Assembly (NCBI GenBank): GCA_958450325.1
Contig: OY288239.1
Coordinates: forward strand, 43,358,311 to 43,422,310
Length of the DNA stretch: 64,000 bases
From: Agrostemma githago
Taxonomy: Eukaryota; Streptophyta; Magnoliopsida; Caryophyllales; Caryophyllaceae
Reading direction: 5' to 3'
Part shown: in pieces, positions 11,175 through 24,614 of the stretch
Position numbering within the stretch: position 1 is the first letter of the stretch
Layout: every line of letters begins with the position of its first letter
Position numbers and translations under genes: made by a program
The notes under the pieces: generated by a model
What the model was told of the DNA's origin: nothing
Database searches by the model: none
Seen by the model: the letters and a program-made list of their open reading frames with translations, nothing else

Positions 11175-12373
11175 GGGGGTGCATCCTGATATACAAAAGG
11201 AAATTCTGGAGTCCTCTGGGTTTGTTCAAGGGACTTTCCCCTTTAGGTACCTTGGCATCCCTCTCTCTGACTCTAGAATTAGTATTCAGATGTTTGATAG
11301 TTTCCTGCTGAAAGTTCAGAATGCTGTTCAACATTGGTCTTCACATCTGCTCACATATGCTGGCAAATGTCAGTTAATTAATTCCATCATTTTTGGAATG
11401 GAAAATTTCTGGTGCTTTAGCATAATGCTACCCAAAGCGGTGGTTAAACGTTTAAACAAAGTCTGTAAGGACTTCTTTTGGGGTATTGCTGAAGGAACAC
11501 AGAGACATGTCTTCAAAAATAATGGAAGGAAATCTGCTTTCCTTGGGAAGATGGAGGTATGAATATTAAAAATTTGGAGATTTGGAATCTTGCTCTTCTC
11601 TCAAAATGGCTTTGGGTCTTAGGCAAGGAACCTGATAATATTTGGAGCAATTGGTGTCATGCCTATATTTTGGGGAAGTCTAATATATGGAGCCTTGAGG
11701 TTAAGGAATACTTTCCTGCTGGTATTAAACATATTATCTCCGCTAAGTTGAAGCTGCTAGTTCAGTTTGGCTCTATTCAAGTGTACAGCAGTTTGTTAGT
11801 AATTGTGTGGTGGGAAGCAAATTCAAGGTTAAAAGAGCATACCTCATTCTACTATCGGGTAAACGATGGATCTGGAGTAAAGTACTGCAGTCTCCCGCCT
11901 TGGTTCCAAGTCATAGGGTAATTACTACATTAGCATTACAGCATAAACTGGCAACGGTGGATCAATACTGTAAAAGAGGTTATCATCTGGCTAATAGATG
12001 CTGTCTTTGCAAGGCACAGGCAGAGTCTCATTCACATTTATTTTTTCAATGCTCCTTTTCCATGGATGTTTGGAGATTGGTTCTTAATTGGATAGGTATA
12101 CAATATTATACCATGAAGATTTCAGAGATTGCTGTGTGGACAAGAAATAGATTTCATTGCAAGCATTGGAGGAACGCTTGGCTTCAAGCTTCACTTGCTG
12201 CTGCAGTTACATTGCTTTGGAAGGAAAGAAATAAAAGAAGTTTCACGGGGAGGGAGAGTTCTGTGGAGTCTATTTTTGAGCAATTAAAGTTCATAGTAAT
12301 TACTAGACTATCTGCTTGTACAAAGTCACTAAAGGTTAGAGGAATTTTGGAGAGATTGAGACTCATTGTTTGA
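11175..12373 (+). pseudogene. LINE-A ORF2, 3' part: RT C-terminal region and zf-RVT, two frameshifts
   Basis: This is the continuation of LINE-A ORF2 beyond the inserted LTR element. It shows the RT connection region (RYLGIPLSDS, HWSSHLLTYAGKCQLINSII) and then the RT-associated zinc-binding domain (zf-RVT) around 11970-12090, with RCCLCKAQAESHSHLFFQC. Two frameshifts break it. One is near 11545, where the expected GG-MNIKNLEIWNLALL motif changes frame. The other is near 11810, between the segment ending VIVWWEANS and the frame reading KFKVKRAYLILL. The reading ends at a TGA at 12371-12373, followed by a short 3' UTR. It is non-functional but easy to recognise. Confidence 0.88.
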
Positions 12374-12467
12374 GTTTTTAGAGTGATGGCTTTTTGCAAA
12401 AATGTAATTTTGTTCACAATGAATGAAATGATGATCTTTCTTGCAAAAAAAAAATAATAATAATAAT
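12374..12467 (+). repeat. LINE-A 3' UTR and A/(TAA)n tail
   Basis: A short 3' UTR ends in CTTTCTTGC, then nine A residues (12445-12453) and TAA repeats up to about 12467. The same CTTGC-A(n)-(TAA)n end occurs in the three LINEs that follow. The next LINE begins directly in this tail. Confidence 0.8.
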
Positions 12468-15296
12468 TTCCTGGTTCTATTGTGAATACTTGCCTGCAGG
12501 AATATCTGATCATTCTCCTATCCTTATTACTCTCTCGGAGGGGGATAAGACAAAGAGGAGGTTTAGTTTCCTGAATTGTTGGGTTCAACACCCTAATTAT
12601 AAACAGGTAGTACATGAGGCTTGGAGATTACCTGTCAAGGGTACTGCGGGGTTTCAGTTATTTGGAAAGCTTAAAAATGTTAAGAGAGCTCTTAAACAAA
12701 TGCATAAGCAGCATTTTACAAAGGTGGGATTAAGAATTACTGATATTAAAAAACAGATTACTGAGTGCCAAATGCAGCTGCAATTACAGCCTAACTCTGC
12801 TAGTTTAATTGAGAAGGAGCACGAGCTTTTGAGGGCTTATAATCAGTTAGTTGAAGCTGAATTAAGCATTCTTAGACAGCGCTCTAAGATGGATAAAGTG
12901 CAGTTTGGAGATGAATCTACTACTTATTTTCATGCAAAAATTAAGGAGAGAAGGCAACAACAGGTTATTGGTAATATTCAGGATAGTAAAGGGTGTAATA
13001 GGAAGGGGTTGGAGAATGTGGCTCAAGCTTTTGTGGAATTTTATGAGGAGCTTCTTGGTAATGAGCATAACATCTCTAATTTAGATGTTGAGGTGATCAG
13101 AAAAGGGGATATGGTTAGTTATGATGATTGGGATGACGTTGATAGACTTTCTAATGAAGAGGAAATTAGGAGAGTGGTGTATTCAATTGGTTCTGAAAGA
13201 AACCCTGGCCCTGATGGGTTTTCCTCTGAATTCTTTAAGTCAGCCTGGAATATTATTCATCAGGATTACTGCAATGCTGTTTTAGAATTTTTCAGGAAGA
13301 CTTACATGATCAAACAGGCTAACACAACTCTTATTACTTTAATACCTAAGAAGGATATTTGTCAAACTGTTCTGATTACAGGCCTATATCTTGCTGCTCA
13401 GTTTTTTATAAAACTATCAGTAAGATCCTTACTCACAGAATACAGAGAATTATGGAGAGATTTGTAGGTTAGGAGCAAGCAGCATTTGTTAAAGGAAGGT
13501 GTATACATGAAAATATTGCTCTCTCCCAATCTCTAGTCAAGAACTGTGATAGGAAATACCTTACACCAAGATGCTTATTGAAGGTGGATCTCAGGAAAGC
13601 TTTTGATTCCTTGCAATGGAAATTTATTCATGACATGCTTAAGGGGTTTAACTTTCCCCCCACCTTTATTAATTGGGTTATGGTATGTATCAAGGGGTCG
13701 TGGTTCTCTATCAAGGTTAATGGATCCTCTCATGGTTTTTTTAAAGGGAAAAGTGGCCTTAGACAGGGTGATCCTCTTTCACCCTACCTATTTGTCCTTA
13801 GCATGGAAGTTTTGTCAAGAATGCTTAGGAATCTCACAAAACTACCAAATGTTTCCTATCATCCTAAGTGTAGACAGATTAAGCTTAACCATATGGTTTT
13901 TGCTGATGATCTAGTTTTGTTCACTAGAGGTGATGTTACTTCTGTGGATGCTATATCATCTACTCTTGTGGATTTTGGAAGATTTTCTGGGTTGCAGGTT
14001 AACAAGGAAAAGACAAACATTTTCTTTGGTGGTATTTCTGATGATATCAAAGATTTGATATTACATCAAACTGGTTTTCAGCAAGGGCAATTCCCTTGTA
14101 AGTATTTAGGACTGCCATTACATTCATCTAATAACAAAAGAGTTCAGTATGAGGCTTTGATCAGTAAGGTTCAGATGAGGATCTCTCATTGGTCTTCTCA
14201 CCTTTTAACCTATGCTGGTCGTATTCAGCTTTTGAATTCTGTTATTTTTGGCTTGAATAACTACTGGAGTGCAAATGCAATGTTCCCTGTGAATGTTACC
14301 AAAAGATTGGAGCAGCTGAGCATGAGATTCTTTTGGTCTGGGGGAGATAATATCAGGATCTGCTATAAAAAGTGGGTTGATATCTGTAAACCTGTAGAAG
14401 AAGGTGGATTTAATGTTAAGAATCTACTTAGTTGGAACAAGGCTATGATTGCTCATTGGTTATGGAAGTTGCAGACTGGTGCTAGAGGTTTATGGGCTTC
14501 TTGGCATAGGGACTATGTGATTCAAGGGAATGATATATGGCTTATTAAAAAACAGGAGAGGTATACTGCTTCTTTCAATAGCATTATAGCAGTTAGAGAT
14601 GATATTATTGCTGGTGTGGGTAGCATTGATGATGTCATTCTGCTGCTGCTCTCTTGGACTTCTAATGGGAAATATGATGTCGGTAAAGCTTATGAATGGT
14701 TCAGGCCTAAAGGTAGTAATATGTCCTGGATGAAACATCTTTGAAGGGGATCTATAATACCTAAACACCGAATTATTGCTGGGTTAGCTAGTCAAAATGC
14801 ATTGGCCACACAAGACAGAATGCAGGAAAGGGGGGTTCAGATGGCTAGCAGATGCTCTTTGTGCCATGTCTCTATTGAGGACGCACATCACCTCTTTTTT
14901 TACTGTACCTTCTCTAGACAGGTCTGGCAGCATTTGCTAAATTGGATGCAAATAACTGGAAGAAGCATGAATTTGCAGGAAGAGCTCAAGTGGTGCACTT
15001 GAAGGAAAAACAGAAAGCACCGGAAGAATGAATGGTATAGGTGTAGTTTGATGGCTGCTGTCTATAGTATTTGGAGGGAAAGAAATAATAGATTATTTAG
15101 TAATTCTCTTTGTTCTTTTAAGAGTATTATGGAACAGATTAAGTTTGAGGTGTTTGTTAGGTTGCGTTCTAAGGGGATTGATTTAGCTACTAAGAGGTTG
15201 ATTAGTAATTGTTAGACTGTCATATTAGTGGTTATCTCTTTTGTAAGATCTTGTCTTGTTAATCAATAAGACGTACCATTTCTTGCAAAAAAAAAA
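12468..15296 (+). mobile_element. LINE-B, 5'-truncated L1-type LINE inserted in the tail of LINE-A
   Basis: It begins abruptly in the endonuclease region of ORF2 directly after the TAA tail of LINE-A and ends with CTTGC plus ten A residues. 5' truncation is normal for target-primed reverse transcription. Orientation is the same as LINE-A. Confidence 0.9.
12490..15215 (+). pseudogene. LINE-B ORF2 remnant: RT and zf-RVT, one frameshift and three stops
   Basis: The sequence starts at the end of the endonuclease (PAGISDHSPI). It continues into RT (NPGPDGFSSEFFK, VDLRKAFDSLQW, GLRQGDPLSPYLF, VFADDLVLFTRG), the connection region (YLGLPLHSS, HWSSHLLTYAGRIQLLNSV) and zf-RVT (RCSLCHVSIEDAHHLFFYC). 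A frameshift near 13370 precedes a TAG at 13470-13472. TGA codons at 14742-14744 and 15000-15002 interrupt an otherwise continuous frame ending TAG at 15213-15215. Both TGAs fit C-to-T changes of CGA. The RT aspartates (FADD) are intact but the polyprotein is not. Confidence 0.92.
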
Positions 15297-16121
<825 letters not shown>

Positions 16122-16932
16122 CGGGACATTGTGGTTAAGGAATTTCATCCGATTAGTTTTAAGCATTGCCTTTAAACTAGAGATATGCTGATTCAGAGAT
16201 TTGGGGCCGTTGGTTTTGCTCAAAATTTTATTGAGAACTGTGTGTGTAATTCAGTCTTCCAAGTAAAGAAGGCATATGGAGTTCTGAGACAGACGGAAAA
16301 GAAGAGATGGAGTTCGATTATCTCTTCTAGTGTCCTCATGCCTAGTCTCAAGATGTTCCTTTCTCTCGCCATTCAGAAAAAGCTGTCCACGCTTGATCAA
16401 TATTGCAGGAGAGGATTTCAGCTTGCTAATAGGTGCAGTTTGTGTGAGAATGATGTAGAAAATCATCTTCACTTATTCTTCAAATGTCCGGTTTCTACAG
16501 GGGTCTGGAAATGCGTCTGTCAATGGTTGCATTTGGATTGTTTAGAATCTAATTTGCCAAAGATAGTTCGCTGGATGCTGACTGCAAGCAAACGACACCA
16601 CTGGAAAATGATTTGGTTTAAGGTCAGTCTTGCGGCCACGATTTATACCATATGGAAGGAGCGTAAAAAGCGAATTTTTGTAGGGAAGAAAGCTACAATT
16701 GAGTCAATTTTCTCACAGATTAAGTTTTTGGTTAGTACAAGGTTTGCAAGCCATAGAAATAGTTCGAAATACCATAGAGTTATTGAAGCCATTGGTGCTT
16801 ATTAGAATGTATACTCTAGTGTGGTAGTTTTTTTGCAAAGCTTGTAATTTCTTTCATCATGAAATGAAATGATATCTTCCTTGCAAAAAAAAGAAAAATA
16901 AATAAATAAATAAAATAATAATAATAATAATT
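16122..16932 (+). pseudogene. LINE-C, severely 5'-truncated LINE with zf-RVT domain
   Basis: It starts within the last part of ORF2, directly after the (TAA)n array. The reading from 16185 to 16805 contains the zf-RVT domain: LSTLDQYCRRGFQLANRC followed by SLCENDVENHLHLFFKC, then the conserved tail (WKERKKRIFVGKKATIESIF). An upstream frame (VVKEFHPISFKHC) shows the ORF2 frame is broken near 16172. Stop at 16803-16805, then a short 3' UTR and a CTTGC-A(n)-(TAAA)n-(TAA)n tail to 16932. Confidence 0.9.
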
Positions 16933-18380
16933 TATGTTTCTAATCACCCAAAGTGTGCTAAACTCAGGCTTACCCATCTTGTTTTTGCGGACGACCTGAT
17001 AATTTTTACCGGGAGTAATGTTCCCTCTGTGATGGCGGCTAAGGATATTCTTCTGCATTTTGCTTCCCTTTCTGGTCTGCATATTAACAGGGACAAGACT
17101 GAAGTGTTTTTTGGTGGTATCAAACCCTTAATAAAGGATGAGATTTTGAGGAATTCTGGATTCATTGAGGGTCAACTTCCATGTAAATACTTGGGAATGC
17201 CCCTGAATGCTATGAAAAACAACATTGCTACATATGGGAATCTTATAACTAAGATTCAAAAGGCTCTCATGCACTGGTCTACCAATTCCTTCTCATATGC
17301 AGGTCGAATTGAGCTCCTAAATTCTGTTATTTTTGGAATCTCCAACTATTGGTGTGCTGCTGCTCGCCTCTCCAAGAATGTACTGCAAATTATCAACAAA
17401 TTCTGTAAGAATTTCTTCTGGTCTGATAGAAAAATGCAATTTAAGGGGTGGAAATCCATTTGCTCACCTTGGATAGAGGGAGGTTTCAGGATCAAAGAAT
17501 TGCTCTCTTGGAATAAAACGCTTATTGCGAAGTGGATTTGGCAAATTGAAACTGGTTGCAATAGTCTTTGGATCCAATGGTTAAAGGCTTATGTGTTTAA
17601 TGATATAATGCTTTGGGATCTCGAAGTCAGAGATAGACATTCCGAATCTGTCAGAAGTATTATCCATGTTAAAGATGAAATTCTTAAGAGGATTGGTACA
17701 GTTGAAGACAGTAGACAACTTGTTCTTAGTTGGTCCGCAGGGCACAAGTTTGCTGCCAGCAAAGTCTATGAGTGGTTCCGTGGGAGTAAGAATAAATCGC
17801 AATTCCTTAAAGTACTCAAGACCAAGGCAATCTATCCTAGGCAAAAGGTGATTACTTCGTTGGCTGCTCAACATCAGCTCCCGATTGTTGATAAGTTACA
17901 GTCTAGAGGTTTGTTTTTGGTAAATAGATGCATTTTATGCAAGATGGCTCTGGAAACGCACGACCATTTATTCTTTCAATGTCAATATTCGAGGCACATC
18001 AGATTAGCAGTTCAGCAATGGCTTCAGATGAGACCATACCAGCAGGATCTCAAGCAGGAACTTAGAAAACTAAGTTTTTTGTCCTCGGTTCGGATTGAGT
18101 ATAAGGTGGTTGTTTGTTCTATTGTCTATAACATTTGGGAGGAGAGGAATCTCAGAATTTTCAATGAAATGGAGGCAAGTATCAATCAAAGGCTCGAGAA
18201 GATAAAAATTGATGTTAGAGCTAGATTGGGTCAATGTTATCATTGTTGATTTGTTTGGTTTTTCCAAATTAAAGGATATGGCTTTGTAAGATCATCTCTT
18301 CATTTCCCCTTTATGGATGAATAAAGAGATTAACTTTCTTGCAAAAAAAATAATAATGATAATAATAATAATAATAATAA
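16933..18380 (+). pseudogene. LINE-D, 5'-truncated LINE with an open RT C-terminal / zf-RVT frame
   Basis: It starts at the end of RT (PKCAKLRLTHLVFADDLIIF) directly after the tail of LINE-C. It remains open without a stop from about 16936 to TGA at 18247-18249. The connection region (YLGMPLNAM, HWSTNSFSYAGRIELLNSV) and zf-RVT (RCILCKMALETHDHLFFQC) are visible. The lack of stops suggests it is the youngest of the four, but it is a 3' fragment without an initiator and without endonuclease or most of RT. The tail is CTTGC-A(8)-TAATAATGATAA-(TAA)n to 18380. Confidence 0.9.
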
Positions 18381-18381
18381 G

Positions 18382-19182
18382 ATGAAAGACGGAATTGGAC
18401 TGCAATCGTCTTATTCGTCCGACTAGCGCGTGATCCGCGGGAGCACTGGGGAGACTTGGGCGTGGTACTGCTCGAATGTTGCATTCCTGGCTGCTACGGA
18501 CTATGGGCTGCACTCCAATACAATTTCTTATGGTCTATAGGATGAATTCAGATGTTGGGCCAACTGGGGAGAACCCATGTTCAAGTGTTGGTGTCGCTTC
18601 TTCAATTGTTCTTCAATTTGGCCCAAACAAAGACACTTCATCAATTAGCTAGAATTCCACTCAATTAATCCAAAATAATCAAATCTCACATTTATGAAAC
18701 CTATACAATTATGCCTCAAGAATATCACTGTTGTCACCGAATATACTCCTAAATTGAGCATACTAACCAATACAAATTACGACCTATCACTGCGGCCTTG
18801 GCGGAGACGCAGGTTGCGACTTCGGTCTGGTTCGAAATGTCGCTTTCTTCCTTCATAGCTCTCACCTTTGGTCCTTGACTTCTTATTTAAATATAGTATG
18901 TGCCTTTGACTTAATCCTTGCATTTTTGACTTCCAGTTCCTTCGAAATTGGCTCTTCTTGGTTTTCAACATTCTCGAGAATCTCCTTGGGGTCCCATACA
19001 AGCGTATAATCTTCCATTCTTCAAGGATCGACTTTAAGCTCTCGGAAAATGGGCTAAAAACATAAAAATGCACGATTCTCCAAAACTCAAGCCAAGCATA
19101 CAAACTTAGTTAATTCGAGTCAAAATGACACTAAAATGCCATGATATGAACCTTATTATCACGTCATAAATCGTTCTTATCA
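18382..19182 (-). repeat. Probable LTR remnant of another minus-strand LTR element
   Basis: At 19183-19200 the minus strand reads AAGTGTGGGATGTT and then TGATAAGAACG, i.e. a polypurine tract followed by an LTR start like that of the element at 3361 (TGATAAGTG). The other end is plausibly ...CGTCTTTCA at 18382, right after the LINE-D tail, giving about 800 bp with TG...CA ends. No second copy is in the window, so the right boundary is supported and the left is inferred. A 108-codon minus ORF inside is not convincing. Confidence 0.55.
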
Positions 19183-19477
19183 AACATCCCACACTTAGAC
19201 TTTACTCGTCCCGAGTAAACTCGAGACTAAGAAGTAATCGAAGTATAAACAAGTGAAGCATGGGTGAGTTTGACCTCTCGATCTTCTCCTTATATCTCCC
19301 TCATGAAAATTCTATCCCAAAAACAAAATAAAATCCTAAGGCTCAAAATAAAAAGTAAAATTGACAACTCCCTCACTATTCCTTCTTATATCTCCCTCAT
19401 GAACAAGACCTAACTCCTTCTCGAACTAAATAATCACCATCCCCCTTCTTACAGACAGGCCACCCTTCACTCGAACC
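19183..19477. other. Junction region between LTR remnant and Ogre-like gag
   Basis: It holds a motif shared with the element at 3361: TTACTCGTCCCGAGTAA at 19203-19219, compare TTACTCGCCCTCGAGTAA after 5014. A 20-bp direct repeat, CTTATATCTCCCTCATGAA, occurs near 19288 and 19386. No gene is visible. The 5' LTR and primer site of the following Ogre-like element are missing here. Confidence 0.5.
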
Positions 19478-22400
19478 ATGACGAAAGAATCCATCGATGA
19501 GTTGACGGCTTCATTGGCCAAAATCCAAGATCAATTGCGACAAATGAGGGAGGACCAAATTGCCATCGTCACTCGGATTAGTGTCGTGGAACAAGGAACC
19601 CCCAATGCTTCGATCGAAGATGACGGACCCTTGGCCGCATTGGCCGGCGCGGTCCAAAAGCTGCAAGAACAGGTCCACTCGACCACCAGAAACACTATTC
19701 TCACGGAAAATGCTCGTATTTATTCACCCTTAACTGATGAACTGCCCGGTAACCTCAACTTAACGGGCTTGCCAATGTTTGACGGAACTGAAGACCCGGT
19801 ACTCCACATTCGGGCTTTTAAGGATTTTATGGCAGTTAAGGGGGTCAAATCAACCATGTTCAAGCATCTCTTTGCTTCCTCTCTGGAAAAGCACCCAAAA
19901 GCCTGGTATTACAGGCTTGATCCCAAGAAATACAAAACCTGGGACGATGTTGCAATGGAATTCGCGCGAAACTACGCGGATAATGCTGAAATCCAGACTA
20001 CCATGCGTACTCTGGAAGTTATGGCCCGCCCAAGAGCCTAAGGAGGGTTTCACTAAATACCTTCAAAGGTGGAGGACCGAAAGTGTCAAGCTGGTGGATA
20101 AGCCCAGCGAAAAAGTACTAGTGAAGGCCTTTGTTAAAAACCTTCTCCCAGCTTACCGAGTTCATCTCCGATACGCCATCATACCCGACTTCGCCACTTT
20201 GACCGAAATGGGTACTAGAATCGAAGACGATCTAAGGCTAGAGAACCTTACTAAGGCCTCTACCAAAGGGTATCAAGGAGCTAGTTCATCCTCCAGCAAG
20301 CCCGCAACCACAACGGCGGCCCGAAGCATCTTCGACGAGGTTAACTCATTGGACACCTCGACCAAAAAGAATACTCCAAATCGGGTATTCACCGACATAG
20401 GGACAACCTATGCTAATGCCTTACAAAGGCTGTCTTCGGAAGGCCTAATCCAACCGATAGGCCCAATCCCAGAAGTTCCCGTGGAAAAGCGATCCAAGAG
20501 CTACAACATTCAGGCCTATTGCCACTATCACCAAGGCAATGGGCACGACACGGAGAAATGCTGGAAGTTGAAGCATCTTATTCAAGCTCTGCTCGAAAGT
20601 GGGAAGATACCACTACCCAGTGATAAGCCAAGTAACAAAAATAATCCTCTTGCTACTCATGCCATTTTTACTGGAGAGGTAGTCGACTGCTCTCATCTCA
20701 TTTCCCCTTTCATTTCCCAAATCAACGGGATATGGAACGACGATGAAGATGATGTTTACTTGGCCAAGGGGGAAGCTGTCCCCGTCACCATCAAAGAAAT
20801 CCGGAAAGCTAAAGCCAGAGCTCTGGCCGGCACACACACCATCATGGCCGGTCTCGCCACTCCGGAAACCGTCACTGAACCTTCCAGGAAGGAACTCACT
20901 CCCGAAGAGCCAAACGCTGACACGACCCTAGTCAGACAACTAAAGAGGGTCCGAACTGATATTACTATATGGCAGCTTTTGGTTAGTTCTCAGGAGCATC
21001 GGGCAGCACTTACTAGGGCCCTTGATGAAATCAAGGTCGACTCATCGGTTACCCCCACCGAGATGGTAGCCACGATCTTGCCACACCTCAAGGACAAGTC
21101 TAAAGGAGAAGGCCCACTTATCACTTTCTCCGAGTCCGACCTTCCACCATTCACGACTACCCATAACTTGGACCTCTACATCACGGTGATCTGCCGTAAC
21201 AAGTATCTCCCGATGACCCTGATTGATGACGGGTCCGCAGTAAACGTCCTTCCTTTAAGGACAACCAAGGCCCTCGGCATTACCGAGGCTGATTATCTTC
21301 CGACTGCACAAACTATTCAAGCTTTTGATGGGAGCCCAAAATCGGTTGCTGGGGCCGTTAAATTAACAATCATAACGGACCAGATCGAGAAGGAGTTAGA
21401 ATTTCAGGTGATCGATGTCACTTCATCTTTCAATCTGCTACTCGGGAGACCGTGGATTCACGCGGTCAAAGCTGTGTCTTCCACTCTTCACAGGAAGGTC
21501 AAGCTACCTTTACAAGATGGGATCGTCACTCTTGAAGCTACTCCCATAACCGTGTCAAGCTGCAACACGGCAGGTTCAGCTGACCCACGAGGTTTCAACT
21601 TTGTGAGAAAGATCGAGGAAGAATACCTTTTCCGGCCATACTTTACTACTAGCATCGATACGATGCTACAGAATCTGGGTTGCCTACCAGGAGTCACATC
21701 AAGGCCCTATCTTCCATCTGGGAAGATTATCGAAGCCCTGAACCACGGGCAATCTCGCCTCGGTTTAGGCTATACTATGGCACCCGGATGCACGGACCAA
21801 ACCAAGGCGGTCACGTTCGTCACCCCGGTGTTCGGAGCTATTCAAATGGGCCTCTATCAGCCTACCATCTCATATCCCGGGACCAAACTGGCTCGGGAAT
21901 GCAATTTCATCCCAGATGATATCTTTGCCCTTATTCAGGCCGAATCAAAGGAGGGCACAAGCTATACTGAGCCCATCCTAGGACTCCTATTCGGAGAAGA
22001 CAAGGTCGTCCCGACCCCTAAACAGGAGTTAGTCAGCTTGATTCTCCGCAGCAGCAGGTTTGATTCAACTAAGCTGATCTCTGAAGTTGGTGCCAACACT
22101 GGGAAGAGAGCTTGGAGGAAGACAACTAAATGGACCGACAGTCAGGGTCGAGTCTACAAGCTAACTACTGGTGAAGGAGATATGCATAGTGCCGAATCCG
22201 AGTCTGAGTCTGAGTCCGAGTCAGAGTCAGAGTCGGAGTCAGAGTCAAAGTCTAAAGGGTCCAGTACTAGGATCGAGTTTGTAACTCCTCTCCCTTCTTT
22301 AGTCACACCATCGGGAGCCCCAGAGTCTGTCCCGAGGGCTCTCCCTATCCCGCCTCTGACCAACGATCAGATGGCAGCTCTCTTCGAGCTATTTTCAAAA

Positions 22401-22886
22401 TTCACTATCAATAATAACAATAACCGTTCTGCTTACGACTTGGCTTATTTTCAAAATATTTTCAAAAATCTTAATTGCAATGACATTGAGAAACCCGGCG
22501 AACAGGTGCCATTGCCTTCGCATCTAATCGAGCAACTCGAACAAAGGGAGTCCCGAGATCCCGTAATCAAAGAAACCGATTCCATCAACGTAGGAACCCC
22601 TTTAGAACCTCAGATGCTAAAGTTGGGCCTATCTTTAGATCCCGAGGAGAAACAACAATTCACGGATCTCCTCCAGGAATTCAAAGACGTCTTTGCATGG
22701 TCCTACAAGGACATGCCGGGAATAGATCGGGAGATAGCTGAACACCGAATACCCATCAAAGACAGGTACAAGCCGGTAAAACAAAAGCTCCGAAGAATGA
22801 GGCCCGAATGGTCTCTCAAAGTCAAGGAAGAAGTTGATAAACAATTCAAAGCGGGCTTTATCCAAGTGTCTGAATATCCAGACTGA
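19478..22886 (+). pseudogene. Ogre-like gag, protease and N-terminal RT
   Basis: Gag begins with a coiled N-terminus (ELTASLAKIQDQLRQMREDQ) and a Retrotrans_gag-like segment (FDGTEDPVLHIRAFKDFM). A one-base frameshift near 20030 moves the frame at ...VMARP. After it, gag continues as EPKEGFTKYLQRWRTESVKL and reaches a zinc knuckle (YCHYHQGNGHDTEKC). The protease has LIDDGSAVNVLP, where classical retropepsins have DTG or DSG; Tat relatives vary here too. A Ser-Glu repeat (SESESESE) lies at 22196-22255 between protease and RT. RT starts with YKDMPGIDREIAEHRIPI and is cut by TGA at 22884-22886, where Trp is expected (PDWVAKIVPVPKKDG). It was presumably one gag-pol ORF. Confidence 0.85.
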
Positions 22887-24614
22887 GTTGCAAAGATAGT
22901 ACCAGTACCCAAGAAGGATGGCAAAGTCCGAGTATGTGTAGATTTTCAGGACCTTAATAAGGCCAGCCCAAAAGACGATTTTCCGTTGCCACACATCGAC
23001 ATACTGGTGGATAACATGGCCGACCATGCCCTTCTATCATTCATGGACGGGTATGCCGGATACAATCATATCAAAATGGCGGAAGAAGATATGAGTAAGA
23101 CCACCTTCATCACACATTGAGGGACTTACTGCTATACCGTAATGCCATTTGGGCTTATCAACGCTGGTGCCACTTATCAACGCTGGTGCCACTTATCAAC
23201 GGACCGCCACCACTTTATTGCATGACATGATGCATAAGGAAGTGGAGGTCTACGTCGACGACATGATTGTCAAATCCAGGGACCGAAACGGGCACATTGC
23301 AGCCCTAAGGAAGTTCTTCACCCGACTACGCATGTACAACATGAGATTAAACCCTCAAAAATGCAGTTTCGGGGTAACATCGGGCAAGCTACTGGGCCAC
23401 ATTGTCAGCCAGCGTGGCATCGAAGTTGACCCAGCAAAGATCAAGGCCATTACCGAGATGCAACCGCCTAAAACCGAAAAGGAGATAAGGGGGTTTCTCG
23501 GGAAAGTCCAATATATAAGCCGGTTTATTTCAAAGCTAACCATGGTATGTGAACCCATCTTCAAGAAACTGAAAATAGGAGAACGAACACTATGGGACGA
23601 CAAATGTGAAACGGCTTTCGATAAGATCAAGGAGATTCTATCCTCTCCACCGGTGTTAATGCCACCTCAGCATGGTTTGCCTCTATCGTTATACCTAACA
23701 ATGACCGAGACGGCCATGGGCGCTATGCTAGCCCAGACGGTCGATTCCGAAGAACGGGCTATTTACTACATCAGTAAAAAGTTCTTGGAATACAAATGCA
23801 AGTACACAATGCTCGAGAAGACATGCCTAGCTCTGGTTTGGGCCACTAAAACGCTCCGACACTACATGCTCAGTCACGAGGTACATGTGCTATCCAAAAT
23901 GGATCCAATCAAGTATCTATTCGAGAAGCCCATCCTCAATGGCCGTATATCCCGATGACTTTAATGCTAGCTGAGTTCGACCTCAAATTCGTACCTTTAA
24001 AAACCATCAAAGGCCGGGTAGTAGCGGAATTCCTCGCCAATAGTCCGGTATCCGAGGAAGAACACACCGATACTTGGGCCTTCCCAGATGAAGACATATT
24101 CCATACCGACACCGACACATGGGATCTGTATTTTGACGGAGCGTCCAATTTCCAAGGATTTGGTGTCGGGATCTTGCTAATCTCACCACAAGGGGAACAC
24201 ACCCCGCTATCTATCAAGCTAGATTTTGACGTGACTAACAATGCAGCCGAGTACGAAGCGTGCATTCACGGACTGCAAGCCGCCGCTGATTTAGGAGTAA
24301 CAAACCTCCGGGTCCACGGTGACTCATCTTTAGTCATAAATCAAGCCTTACAAAAATGGAAGACTCGGAACGCAAATCTCGTGGCTTACCAAGCACAAGT
24401 AAGGGTTCTCGAAAAACAATTCAAAAAAGTGGACTACATTTATCTGCCTCGGGACGAAAACCAGTTTGCAGATGCTCTCTCAAAATTAGCATCTTTACTG
24501 AATATCCCAGCACATTTAACCAGCATGTCCATTTGCGTCGAAAGGCGGTCCGAGCCGGCATACATTCACGCTATCCAATATATTGAAATAACTGATCCAG
24601 AACCTTGGTATTAG
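22887..24614 (+). pseudogene. Ogre-like RT core, RNase H and second RNase H
   Basis: The same frame continues after the 22884 stop with VRVCVDFQDLNKASPKDDF. A second TGG-to-TGA stop is at 23118-23120 (TH-W-GTYCY). A 19-bp tandem duplication (23154-23172 and 23173-23191) shifts the frame, after which RT continues with VEVYVDDMIVKS (catalytic DD). A Ty3-type RNase H follows (LYLTMTETAMGAML, YTMLEKTCLALVWA). A one-base loss near 23955 changes frame again. The second RNase H then reads LYFDGASNFQGFGVGILL, NNAAEYEACIHGLQAA and HGDSSLVINQ. A TAG at 24612-24614 replaces Gln in WYQAI. The double RNase H is typical of Tat elements. Confidence 0.88.
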
